From: Nakamurella sp. PAMC28650 | Lineage (GTDB): Bacteria; Actinomycetota; Actinomycetes; Mycobacteriales; Nakamurellaceae | Reading direction: 5' to 3' | DNA: 64,000 nt | NCBI RefSeq assembly: GCF_014303395.1 | Contig: NZ_CP060298.1 | Coordinates: 5,565,851-5,629,850, forward strand | Part shown: positions 1 to 7,219 of the stretch, piece after piece | How the letters are laid out: every line of letters begins with the position of its first letter | Numbering within the stretch: position 1 is the stretch's first letter | Position numbers and translations under genes: made by a program | The notes under the pieces: model-generated | Told to the model about the DNA's origin: nothing | Database searches by the model: none | What the model saw: only the letters and a program-made list of their open reading frames with translations

Positions 1-1
1 G

Positions 2-106
2 CCGTTCAGCCGACGGATGGGTGCGGCACTGGCGACGGAACTCGCCGGCGTGCAGTTGCTGCCTGCTCAGCAGCGTGGCCTCCGGCGGGCCGGGCGCTAC
101 CGCTGA
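2..106 (+). CDS. C-terminal end of an unknown gene (partial)
   Basis: An open frame enters from the left edge and stops with TGA at 104-106. It gives about 34 residues rich in Ala, Arg and Leu and has strongly G/C-ending codons like its neighbours. The stop lies 23 bases before a large palindrome, and the next gene converges from the other side, which fits the 3' end of a real plus-strand gene. Too little is visible to assign a family. The frame could also be chance in such G+C-rich DNA. Confidence 0.35.
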   Translation, partial: PFSRRMGAALATELAGVQLLPAQQRGLRRAGRYR

Positions 107-129
107 GCCTGCCTTCCAGGGGCCCCGTT

Positions 130-175
130 GACGTCCTGCACAGTGCGGCCTGTCGGCCGCACCGTGCAGGACGTC
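130..175. repeat. Dispersed palindromic repeat, copy 1
   Basis: Near-perfect inverted repeat with outer arms GACGTCCTGCAC and GTGCAGGACGTC and a GC-rich centre. It sits between the 3' ends of two convergent genes, so it may act as a bidirectional terminator. There is no T-tract. The same element, with a different centre, recurs at 2552-2596, 5553-5610, 61674-61719 and 63117-63168, so it is a repeat family and not only a terminator. Confidence 0.8.
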
Positions 176-198
176 CCTGGCCTGGCTGGGGTGGACCG

Positions 199-1344
199 TC
201 AGAAGGCTCCCGGATAGAAGCCGAGCACTCCCGTCGGGCTGGGGCCGGTGACATCGCCGACGTAGAGCTGGATCCGGGCCTTGAAACGGTCCAGCGACTC
301 GCGGTCGGACAGGAATCTGCGCAGGGCGGTCGGGTCGGTGTTCGGGTAGGCGAAGATCGAGCGGTATCCCGGCGGCACCGGGATGTCCGCTCGGGGGCTC
401 CAGGTCGCGCCACTACTCTGCACCGGAGTCGACAGCAACCAGCTGATGTAGAGCTTGGCGGCAGCCGGGTGCGGCGACTTCTTCAATATGGCGGCGGTCT
501 GGGCCCACGAGACGAACGGGCTGTGCACCGGGAGGGTGAACCTGGCCGGGTCGGTCGGAGCGGACTGCAGTCCCGAGAAGGTGGCGAAGGTGGCCTCGGC
601 GTAGCCGCCGTAGACCGCGCCGGCCGACGCCGCCGTCCCGCGCACGAAGGTCGGGTTCTGCGCCATCAGCTTCTCCAGGTAACCCCAGCCGTACTTCTCG
701 ACGAGTTGGCGGAAGAAGAAGAGCACCGCATCGTCGTCGTTCGGATAGGTGAAGATCAGCTTGCCCTTGAACTCCGGCTTCAGGAAGTCCGAGGCCTCGA
801 CCGGTGCCGCGCTTCCCAGCGAGGTGGACGTGACGTTGGCGAAGGCCAGCACGACAACGCCGGTGTAGTAACCGTCCTCGTCCTTGAACTGCGGGCGGAC
901 CTTCTCGAAGGCCAGCGGCCTGTACTGGCGCAGTGCGCCCTCGCGCTTCCACCGGGGAAAGTCGTCCAGGGTCTGCAGCTCGACGACATCGGCGATCACC
1001 CGGCCGCTGGACAGCTGCGCGTCGACCCGGGCGTCCTGCACCTTGCTCAGGTCGACGACCATGTTCAGGTCCATCTTCGGGAACTGCGCCAGGAACCCGT
1101 ACCTGGCCTGATCCTGCTGGGTCGGGGTGTCGCCGCCGGCGTAGACGGTGAGCTTGCCACCCTCGGCGAGCGCGGCCCTGTACAACACGGCCAGTTGGTG
1201 CTGCTCGTTCGAGATCGAGGCGGGGGCCTTCGCCAACCCGGAGCCGGTGGCGGCGAAGGAGTTCGTCGGAATGGCGGCGGCCGCTGCCGCCAGCGCACCT
1301 GCCCCGCCCAGTAGCACCGCACGACGGCCGAACTGCGGGGTCAT
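199..1344 (-). CDS. Periplasmic-type ABC solute-binding protein (family 1)
   Basis: This 381-residue protein resembles extracellular solute-binding proteins of the Fe3+/polyamine/thiamine class. The N-terminus has twin arginines (GRRAVLLGGAG) followed by an Ala-rich hydrophobic stretch and an AFA-type cleavage region, so Tat or Sec export is likely; no lipobox Cys is seen. The motif KLTVYAGGDTP near residue 64 and a later LYISWLLSTP match the open-and-close lobes of this family. The ATG overlaps the stop of the upstream yceI-like gene by 4 bases, so the two are co-transcribed and translationally coupled. No permease or ATPase lies nearby, so the ligand and transporter are unknown. Confidence 0.75.
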   Translation of the reverse strand: MTPQFGRRAVLLGGAGALAAAAAAIPTNSFAATGSGLAKAPASISNEQHQLAVLYRAALAEGGKLTVYAGGDTPTQQDQARYGFLAQFPKMDLNMVVDLSKVQDARVDAQLSSGRVIADVVELQTLDDFPRWKREGALRQYRPLAFEKVRPQFKDEDGYYTGVVVLAFANVTSTSLGSAAPVEASDFLKPEFKGKLIFTYPNDDDAVLFFFRQLVEKYGWGYLEKLMAQNPTFVRGTAASAGAVYGGYAEATFATFSGLQSAPTDPARFTLPVHSPFVSWAQTAAILKKSPHPAAAKLYISWLLSTPVQSSGATWSPRADIPVPPGYRSIFAYPNTDPTALRRFLSDRESLDRFKARIQLYVGDVTGPSPTGVLGFYPGAF

Positions 1345-1883
1345 GCCGACACCTTGGTGAAGGTCGTAGAGACGGTCAGCGCCAGCCGGCGGCCGGCCAT
1401 GCCCTTCATCTTGACCAGACCGTGGGCGTAGCGATCGATGGAACCGGTCGCGGTGACGATCACGGTCGTGCCCTCCAGACGGGTCCCCGTGACGGTCAGT
1501 CCCAGCGGAGCAGTCACGCCGGCCGCCGTCAGAGTGCCGACCGCCAGCCAGATGTCGCCGTCCCTGGTCAGCTCGGTCCCCTGGAATTCGAGGGTAGGGT
1601 TCTTCTCGGCGTCCAGGAACGCGGCCGACAGGACGTGTTCGTCCCGCTTGGGATTGCCGGTCGAGAATGACACTGCCGGGGCGTGCGCGGACACTGCGCT
1701 TCCGGTCGCGGGTGAAGCCACCACGAGCTGACCGGTGGCCAGCCGTAGGGTCCCGTTCACGCCGGCGAGCCCGAACATGTGCCTGGTGGTGAAGGACACG
1801 CTGGAGCGGCCCGTCTCGAGCTGATAGGTGCCGGTGGGAATCGCTTCGACTGCCGTACCGGCGACTGCTGCACTACTCATCAC
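1341..1883 (-). CDS. YceI family lipid-binding protein
   Basis: The 180-residue product matches the YceI family, a lipocalin-like barrel that binds polyisoprenoid or related lipids. It opens with the typical GTYQLETGRSSVSFTTRHMFG stretch and has the family's SIDRYAHGLVKMKGMAGRRL ending. No signal peptide is evident, as is common for actinobacterial YceI proteins, so it may act in the cytosol. It is first in a two-gene operon with the solute-binding protein and is divergent from a MarR gene, which may control it. Two ATGs lie in tandem at the start (1883 and 1880) and either may be used. Confidence 0.85.
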   Translation of the reverse strand: MMSSAAVAGTAVEAIPTGTYQLETGRSSVSFTTRHMFGLAGVNGTLRLATGQLVVASPATGSAVSAHAPAVSFSTGNPKRDEHVLSAAFLDAEKNPTLEFQGTELTRDGDIWLAVGTLTAAGVTAPLGLTVTGTRLEGTTVIVTATGSIDRYAHGLVKMKGMAGRRLALTVSTTFTKVSA

Positions 1884-1958
1884 ATGCCAGCTTTCGTATC
1901 TGGGTGCTCGTCCTGGTCGGGCGGCACCGGCGGGTGCGCGACCTGCGGACTACAGGTC

Positions 1959-1972
1959 GTTCAATACTGAAC
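1959..1972. promoter_or_regulatory. Candidate MarR operator between yceI and marR
   Basis: The segment GTTCAATACTGAAC has perfect 5-base arms (GTTCA/TGAAC) around four central bases. It lies in the 122-base divergent region in a locally AT-richer patch, about 75 bases from the yceI start and 35 from the marR start. Its position and dyad shape fit a MarR operator that would control both directions. No binding evidence is available. Confidence 0.4.
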
Positions 1973-2005
1973 AACAATCTACCGCAGTAGTTCAGTTCTG
2001 CACAA

Positions 2006-2491
2006 GTGAGTAGGATGGATCACATGAACCCGGCCGAATGGATCTCTGGAGACGAGGGCGCCGTGTGGGTGGCCTACCAGCGCGGAAGCCAGCTCCTGGA
2101 GCGCGTGATCGATCAGCACCTGCGGGAATCAGCGGACCTGAGCCATCCCGAGTTCGAGATCCTGTCGCGGCTGGCCGCAGCGCCGGACGGCCGACTGCGC
2201 ATGGGAGCCCTTGCCGCCCTGCTGGTCTCCCCCAAGACGCGGTTGAACTACCAGATCAACCAGCTGGTGGCCCGCGGGCTGGTCACCAGGGAGCCGCACC
2301 CCACCGACCGCCGCGGCCTCAACACGGTGATCACCGGCGAGGGAACGCGGGTGTTCCTGCTCGCGGTGCCCGGACTGGTCCAGACGGTACGCGCGCACGT
2401 GTTCGGCATCCTGACCCCCGGCGAGCGGAGCAGTCTGCACACGATCATGGCGCGCATCGCCGACAACATCGACCCCGGCGCCTGCCTCTGA
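2006..2491 (+). CDS. MarR family transcriptional regulator
   Basis: The 161-residue protein has a MarR winged-helix core: the recognition region MGALAALLVSPKTRLNYQINQL and the wing RGLVTREPHPTDRRGLNTVIT are typical. Such proteins bind DNA as dimers and are usually relieved by small phenolic or oxidised ligands. It is divergent from the yceI/solute-binding pair. The GTG at 2006 is taken as start, but ATGs at 2015 and 2024 are in frame and equally possible; none has a strong ribosome site. Its stop codon lies inside the first unit of a 23-base tandem repeat. Confidence 0.85.
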   Translation: MSRMDHMNPAEWISGDEGAVWVAYQRGSQLLERVIDQHLRESADLSHPEFEILSRLAAAPDGRLRMGALAALLVSPKTRLNYQINQLVARGLVTREPHPTDRRGLNTVITGEGTRVFLLAVPGLVQTVRAHVFGILTPGERSSLHTIMARIADNIDPGACL

Positions 2492-2557
2492 CAGTGTTCC
2501 CGGCAACGTCCCGACAGTGTTCCCGGCAACGTCCTGACAGTGTTCCCGGCAACGTCC
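2489..2557. repeat. Three tandem 23-bp repeats at the marR stop codon
   Basis: Three consecutive 23-base units (2489-2511, 2512-2534, 2535-2557) read TGACAGTGTTCCCGGCAACG plus TCC, with one change in the second unit. The first unit includes the marR TGA. The last runs directly into the dispersed palindrome at 2552-2596 and shares its AACGTCC arm, so the array looks like a partial duplication of a palindrome edge. Confidence 0.9.
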
Positions 2558-2596
2558 TGCAGAGTGCGGCCAATAGGCCGCACTCTGCAGGACGTC
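2552..2596. repeat. Dispersed palindromic repeat, copy 2
   Basis: Arms ACGTCCTGCAGAGTGCGGCC and its exact complement flank a 4-base AATA loop, giving a 20-bp perfect stem. It lies between marR and the downstream oxidoreductase gene on the same strand, so it could terminate marR transcription. It shares the outer arm with the four other copies in this window. Confidence 0.85.
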
Positions 2597-2667
2597 CGGG
2601 GGCGGTGGAGCCCGGGGGTAGTGTCGCAGGATCATCTTAAGTTGACGCATCATCCAAGGACGGCGAC

Positions 2668-4206
2668 ATGACCGACTACGGCCACCCCCTGCTGTTCGGG
2701 TCCTTCGTGTCCTCTGGGTCCGCCCGTCCGGAGGAAGCCGTTGCGCTGTCAGTGGTCTCGGAGCATTCCGGCCTGGATCTGGTGACCTTCCAGGACCATC
2801 CCTACCAGCCGGCCATGCTCGACACCTGGACCCTGATGTCCTACGTCGCCGCCCGCACCGAACGGGTCCACCTGTCGGCCAACGTCATCAACCTGCCGTT
2901 GCGACCACCGGCGGTGCTGGCCAGGGCGGCCGCGACCCTGGACCGGCTGTCCGGCGGACGGGTGGATCTCGGACTCGGCGCCGGTGCGTTCTGGGACGCC
3001 ATCGAGGCGATGGGCGGAACGCGTTTGACCGCAGGTGATTCGGTCGAAGCCCTGGCCGAGGCGATCGCCGTCATCCGGGCGATCTGGGACACGTCAGAGA
3101 AGGGCGGGGTCTTCCTGGCGGGCCAGCACTACCCGATCCACGGCGCCAAACGCGGACCGGCTCCGCTGCACGAAATACCCATCTGGCTCGGGGCCTACAA
3201 GCCGCGGATGCTCGGCCTGGTCGGCACTCTGGCCGACGGGTGGTTGCCGTCGATGGGGTACCTGCCATCGACGTCCGCGCTGGCCGAGGGCAACGCCCGG
3301 ATCGATGACGCAGCCGCTGCGGCCGGCCGTGATCCACACGACATCCGCCGCCTTCTCAATCTCCGGCCCGAAGATCTCGACGTCGACCGGCTGGCCGAAC
3401 TGGCCCTGGAGTACGGGATCAGTGTTTTCATCGCCCCGGGCGACCATGCCGCGGACATCGAACGATTCGGCGCCGAGACGATGCCGGCTGTCCTGGAGAT
3501 CGTCGAGAACGACAGTAGAACGGCTCGGATCGGTTCCCCCACAGTCGCTGTGCACACCGCCACAGTGTCGATCGCGCCGCCGGTCGATCACGTTCCGGAC
3601 GCGCTGGGCGTCCGCCCCACCCCGGACACCGGCGAGCGCCTGCTGGCGTCATCGCCCTGGCAGGAGTCGGAAAGGCCATACCCGCCGGTTCCGGACGACG
3701 TCGTGTACACCGACATGGGGCGAGCGGTCGCCGGTCACCTCATCGACGTGCACGACCACCTGCGGAAGGAACTCGAGCAGGTGCGTGATGTCATCAGGCA
3801 GGTCACCGCCGGCCTGATGGACGCCGGCGCTGCCCGCTCGGAGATCAATGCGATGACGATGCGCCAGAACGAGTGGACGGTCGGCGCGTACTGCGCGTCG
3901 TATTGCCGGCTGGTCACCGCGCACCATTCGTTGGAGGACCGGAGCATCTTCGTGCACCTGCGGAGGTCGGACGCCACCCTGGTGCCGACCGTCGACCGAC
4001 TGCAGGCCGAGCACATCGTCATCCACGAGGTGCTCGAGGACGTCGACGCGGCGCTCGTCGCTTTCATCAGGGATCCCACCGGTCGTCGTGGGCTGCAGCA
4101 TGCCGTCGATGCCCTGACGGATACCCTGCTGTCCCACCTGTCCTACGAGGAGCGGGCACTGGTCGAACCGCTGGCCAGGTACGGCATGGTCCCCGGCCAG
4201 GTCTGA
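2668..4206 (+). CDS. LLM-class flavin-dependent oxidoreductase fused to a hemerythrin domain
   Basis: The 512-residue protein has two parts. Residues 1 to about 280 are a luciferase-like monooxygenase barrel (SGLDLVTFQDHPYQP, SGGRVDLGLGAG, IWLGAYKPRMLGLVGTLADG), which would use FMN or F420. After a linker of about 70 residues, roughly 350-510 form a hemerythrin-type four-helix bundle with spaced metal-ligand candidates: HLIDVHDHLRKELE, TAHHSLEDRSIF, EHIVIHEVLED and HLSYEERALVEPL. Hemerythrin domains bind a di-iron centre and O2 or related ligands. AAGGA precedes the ATG. The substrate is unknown. Joining an O2-using flavoenzyme to an O2/iron-binding module suggests coupling of oxygen supply or sensing to catalysis. 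Confidence 0.85.
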   Translation: MTDYGHPLLFGSFVSSGSARPEEAVALSVVSEHSGLDLVTFQDHPYQPAMLDTWTLMSYVAARTERVHLSANVINLPLRPPAVLARAAATLDRLSGGRVDLGLGAGAFWDAIEAMGGTRLTAGDSVEALAEAIAVIRAIWDTSEKGGVFLAGQHYPIHGAKRGPAPLHEIPIWLGAYKPRMLGLVGTLADGWLPSMGYLPSTSALAEGNARIDDAAAAAGRDPHDIRRLLNLRPEDLDVDRLAELALEYGISVFIAPGDHAADIERFGAETMPAVLEIVENDSRTARIGSPTVAVHTATVSIAPPVDHVPDALGVRPTPDTGERLLASSPWQESERPYPPVPDDVVYTDMGRAVAGHLIDVHDHLRKELEQVRDVIRQVTAGLMDAGAARSEINAMTMRQNEWTVGAYCASYCRLVTAHHSLEDRSIFVHLRRSDATLVPTVDRLQAEHIVIHEVLEDVDAALVAFIRDPTGRRGLQHAVDALTDTLLSHLSYEERALVEPLARYGMVPGQV

Positions 4207-4291
4207 CCGCGCGAAGCTTCGAATATCGCCTGGATCCGGAGTAGCGTCTGGTCCAAAGACCGTCGGATTTCAGATGACCGAGGGAGGCGAC

Positions 4292-4591
4292 GTGCGCGGT
4301 TGGCTTGAAACCGTCTGTGGGCTCGTGCTTCTTCTCCTCGTTCTCCCCTCGGCCGACGCCGGGAGTGGGCAATTGGCGTTGACTGCGGCGATCGCCGCCC
4401 TCGCCATCATGGCCACGGTGCTCGTCTGCGCCGCCCGGGAGCCCGCCGGCCGGCGACAGGCCGCAGCCGGGGTCGCACCGCTGGATGCCAGCGAACGCCG
4501 CCTGCACGGCGCTTTCCGCAGGCTCAGCAGCCCGGACACGCCCGGTCGTCCGCGATCTCGTGCACCCGGATCCGGTCCACGACCGACCTGA
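4292..4591 (+). CDS. Small membrane protein next to YidC paralogue (DUF6412-like)
   Basis: This 99-residue product has two hydrophobic stretches near its N-terminus (VCGLVLLLLVLPS and ALTAAIAALAIMATVLV) followed by an Arg/Pro-rich tail, probably cytoplasmic. The GTG at 4292 is chosen because AGGGAGG lies just upstream; an in-frame ATG at 4274 is the alternative. Small proteins of this shape often precede an Oxa1/YidC-type gene in actinobacteria, and the DUF6412 label is a recollection not verified here. It probably shares a transcript with the next gene. Function unknown. Confidence 0.6.
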   Translation: MRGWLETVCGLVLLLLVLPSADAGSGQLALTAAIAALAIMATVLVCAAREPAGRRQAAAGVAPLDASERRLHGAFRRLSSPDTPGRPRSRAPGSGPRPT

Positions 4592-4721
4592 GCCTGCGCG
4601 ACAACCACTTCCACGCCTCAGGTCCCGGTCACTCCTACCCATCCGACCGGATCCCCGTGCTCTGCCGCGCCTCTCGTACGGCTGCGCCGCATCGAGCACG
4701 CCCAGCAGTGAGGCCCCTTCC

Positions 4722-5546
4722 ATGCTCGACTTCATCTATTTCCCGGTGTCCGCCCTCTTGTGGGCCTGGCACCAGATCTTCGCCCTTGTCCTGGGATCGG
4801 CCGACGGTATTGCGTGGACGCTGTCTGTCGTCTTCCTCGTCCTGACCCTTCGCGCGGCGCTGTTCCTACCGTTCCTCCGGCAGGCCCGTCGCCAACGGGT
4901 CGTGCAACGGTTGCAGCCACAGATCAAAACGCTGCAACGCCACCATGCGGGTGATCGCATCGCCCTCGCCAAAGCGACCCAGGATCTGCACAAGGCCAAC
5001 GGGATCAGTCCGCTCGGCGGATGCCTTCCCGGCATCGCCCAGGCACTGATGTTCCTCGGCCTCTACCACGTGCTGCGGTCGTTCAACCGCACCGGAGCGC
5101 CGCTGCGACTGAGCATTGCGGACAACGCCACGACGCCGAACTACGTCTTCGGCCTACCCGACGTGCAGAATTTTCTCGGCGCCAAGCTGGCCGGGTCGCC
5201 ACTCTCGGCGGCGATCAGATCGACCACATCCCAGCTGGCCGCCTACAGCGATCACGTGACGAGGTTCGACGTCGTCCTCGTCGCGCTGCCGCTGATGCTC
5301 ATCGCTGCGTTGGCAACGTATTTCACCGCCCGGGCGGCCGTGAAGAGACAGTCCACCCCGGGGCCGATCAACCCGCAGGCATCGATCATGAACAAGCTGA
5401 CCATCTGGGTCCTTCCCCTCGGCGTCCTGCTCGGTGGTGCATTCCTCCCGGTGGCGATTCTGATCTATTGGCTGACCAACAATGCCTGCACCCTCGCACT
5501 GCAGCATTTCGTCAACCGCAGACTCGATCACGAGCAGTCGGGGTAG
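4722..5546 (+). CDS. YidC/Oxa1 family membrane protein insertase paralogue
   Basis: The 274-residue protein has the Oxa1/YidC core: FLVLTLRAALFLPFLRQARR, a cytoplasmic hairpin region with KTLQRHHAGDRIALAKATQDL, then NGISPLGGCLPGIAQALMFLGLY and late segments ending in ILIYWLTNNACTLALQHFV. These proteins insert and fold membrane proteins. It is short, lacks the large periplasmic domain of Gram-negative YidC, and is not next to rpmH/rnpA, so it is probably a second, accessory copy. The ATG at 4722 follows GAGG; the open frame extends upstream but without family similarity. A large palindrome follows the stop. Confidence 0.85.
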   Translation: MLDFIYFPVSALLWAWHQIFALVLGSADGIAWTLSVVFLVLTLRAALFLPFLRQARRQRVVQRLQPQIKTLQRHHAGDRIALAKATQDLHKANGISPLGGCLPGIAQALMFLGLYHVLRSFNRTGAPLRLSIADNATTPNYVFGLPDVQNFLGAKLAGSPLSAAIRSTTSQLAAYSDHVTRFDVVLVALPLMLIAALATYFTARAAVKRQSTPGPINPQASIMNKLTIWVLPLGVLLGGAFLPVAILIYWLTNNACTLALQHFVNRRLDHEQSG

Positions 5547-5552
5547 CAGAGA

Positions 5553-5610
5553 CCCGCTGACGTCCTGCAGAGTGCTGGCTATAGCCACCACTCTGCAGGA
5601 CGTCAGCGGG
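5553..5610. terminator. Palindromic repeat copy 3, likely bidirectional terminator
   Basis: An almost perfect inverted repeat of about 27 bases per arm (outer CCCGCTGACGTCCTGCAGAG, centre GGCTATAGCC) lies between two converging genes, 7 bases after the yidC-like stop and about 30 bases from the dehydrogenase stop. Its inner arm ACGTCCTGCA is the dispersed repeat. The position favours termination of both transcripts, though there is no T-run. Confidence 0.65.
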
Positions 5611-5641
5611 TGCGGCACGTCAGCGGGCGTGGGGCAGGTCT

Positions 5642-7108
5642 CTACAGAGCGATCCCGACGTACTTGGTCTCCAGGTATTCCTCGATGCCCTCGTTGCCGC
5701 CTTCTCGCCCGAGACCGGAGGCCTTGACGCCGCCGAACGGCGCGGCCGGGTTGGACACGATGCCCTGGTTGATCCCGACCATGCCGGTCTCCAGCCGTTC
5801 GGCCACCGTCAGCGCCCGGGTCAGGCTCTCGGTGAAGGCGTAGGCGACGAGGCCGAACTCGGTGTCGTTGGCCAGTGCGATGCCCTCGTCGTCACTGCCG
5901 AAGGTGGTGATCGGGGCGACCGGGCCGAAGATCTCGTTGCTGAACATCCTGGCCGTTCGTGGCACACCTGTCAGCACCGTCGGGGCGTAGAAATAGCCCC
6001 TGTCCCCCACCTTGTCGCCGCCGGTGAGCACCTTCGCGCCATGATCGAGCGCATCGGCGACAAGCTCCGAGACCTTCTCCACCGCAGCATCATTGATGAG
6101 CGGCCCGACCTGCACACCGTCGTCGATACCCCGCCCGACGACCATCGCCCCCATCCGGGCGGCCAGCCGCTGGGAGAACTCTTCCGCGACCGATTCGTGC
6201 ACGATGAACCGGTTGGCCGCGGTGCACGCCTCACCGATGTTGCGCATCTTGGCCAGCATCGCCCCGTCGACCGCGCGGTCGAGATTCGCATCGGCGAAGA
6301 CGACGAACGGCGCATTGCCGCCGAGTTCCATGCTGACCTTGAGCACCTGCTGCGCCGACTGCTCGATCAGCTTGCGGCCCACCGGGGTCGACCCGGTGAA
6401 GGTCAGCTTGCGCAGCCGGGGGTCGCGGATGATCGGTTCGGACAACGCACCGGCGCGCGAAGTGGTGACGACGTTGACCACCCCGGCGGGCAGTCCCGCC
6501 TCGGTCAGCAACGAGGCCAGGGCCAGGGTCGTCAACGGCGTCAGCTCGGCCGGTTTGATCACGACGGTGCAGCCGGCAGCGAGCGCCGGCCCGATCTTGC
6601 GCGTGCCCATGGCCAGCGGGAAGTTCCAGGGCGTGATCGCGAACACCGGCCCGACCGGCTGTTTCATCGTCAACAACCGGGTACCGCCGGACGGCGCGGT
6701 GGCGTAACGGCCGGCGATCCGCACGGCCTCCTCGGAGAACCAGCGGAAGAACTCGGCGCCGTAGACGACCTCGCCGCGGGCCTCCGCCAGGGGTTTGCCC
6801 ATCTCCAGCGTCATCAGCAGGGCGAAATCCTCGGTGCGGGCGATCAGCAGCTCGAAGGCCCTGCGCAGAATCTCGCCGCGGACCCGTGGATGCGTGGCCG
6901 CCCAATCCTTCTGGGCCGCGACGGCTGCGTCGAGGGCGAGCATCCCCTGCGCCGGCGACGCGTCGGCGACCTCGCTCAGGGTTTCACCGTTCGACGGGTC
7001 CTCGACCGCGACCTTCCCGTCACCGGCGGTCCAGTCCCCGCCGATGAACAGACCCGTCGGGACCGCTCCGATGACCTCGGAGATACGGGCTGCGGTGATG
7101 CCGGCCAT
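5642..7108 (-). CDS. gabD: NAD(P)-dependent succinate-semialdehyde dehydrogenase
   Basis: The 488-residue protein is an aldehyde dehydrogenase of the succinate-semialdehyde class: oxidation of succinate semialdehyde to succinate, as in GABA breakdown. Visible landmarks are the cofactor region ITPWNFPLAMGTRKIGPALAAG, FTGSTPVGR, the general-base Glu in MELGGNAPF and the catalytic Cys in GEACTAANRF. The C-terminal PFGGVKASGLGREGG is typical of GabD. The ATG at 7108 is chosen because GAGGAAGAGG lies just upstream; an in-frame extension of 26 residues is unlikely. It could oxidise another short aldehyde, and no GABA transaminase is adjacent. Confidence 0.88.
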   Translation of the reverse strand: MAGITAARISEVIGAVPTGLFIGGDWTAGDGKVAVEDPSNGETLSEVADASPAQGMLALDAAVAAQKDWAATHPRVRGEILRRAFELLIARTEDFALLMTLEMGKPLAEARGEVVYGAEFFRWFSEEAVRIAGRYATAPSGGTRLLTMKQPVGPVFAITPWNFPLAMGTRKIGPALAAGCTVVIKPAELTPLTTLALASLLTEAGLPAGVVNVVTTSRAGALSEPIIRDPRLRKLTFTGSTPVGRKLIEQSAQQVLKVSMELGGNAPFVVFADANLDRAVDGAMLAKMRNIGEACTAANRFIVHESVAEEFSQRLAARMGAMVVGRGIDDGVQVGPLINDAAVEKVSELVADALDHGAKVLTGGDKVGDRGYFYAPTVLTGVPRTARMFSNEIFGPVAPITTFGSDDEGIALANDTEFGLVAYAFTESLTRALTVAERLETGMVGINQGIVSNPAAPFGGVKASGLGREGGNEGIEEYLETKYVGIAL

Positions 7109-7219
7109 GGATGCCTCTTCCTCGTTGGCGTACTGCGCGTCGCGGCCGCGCTGCCGGACCGGGTCGATCCTAGTTCCGGCTATCACCAGGCTCGAACCCA
7201 GACCACGTGGCGCGGAGAC

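Noticed and set aside
2489..2557. Possible CRISPR or iteron array (23-bp repeats)
   Set aside because: There are no spacers, only three units and no replication or cas genes nearby. It merges into the dispersed palindrome.
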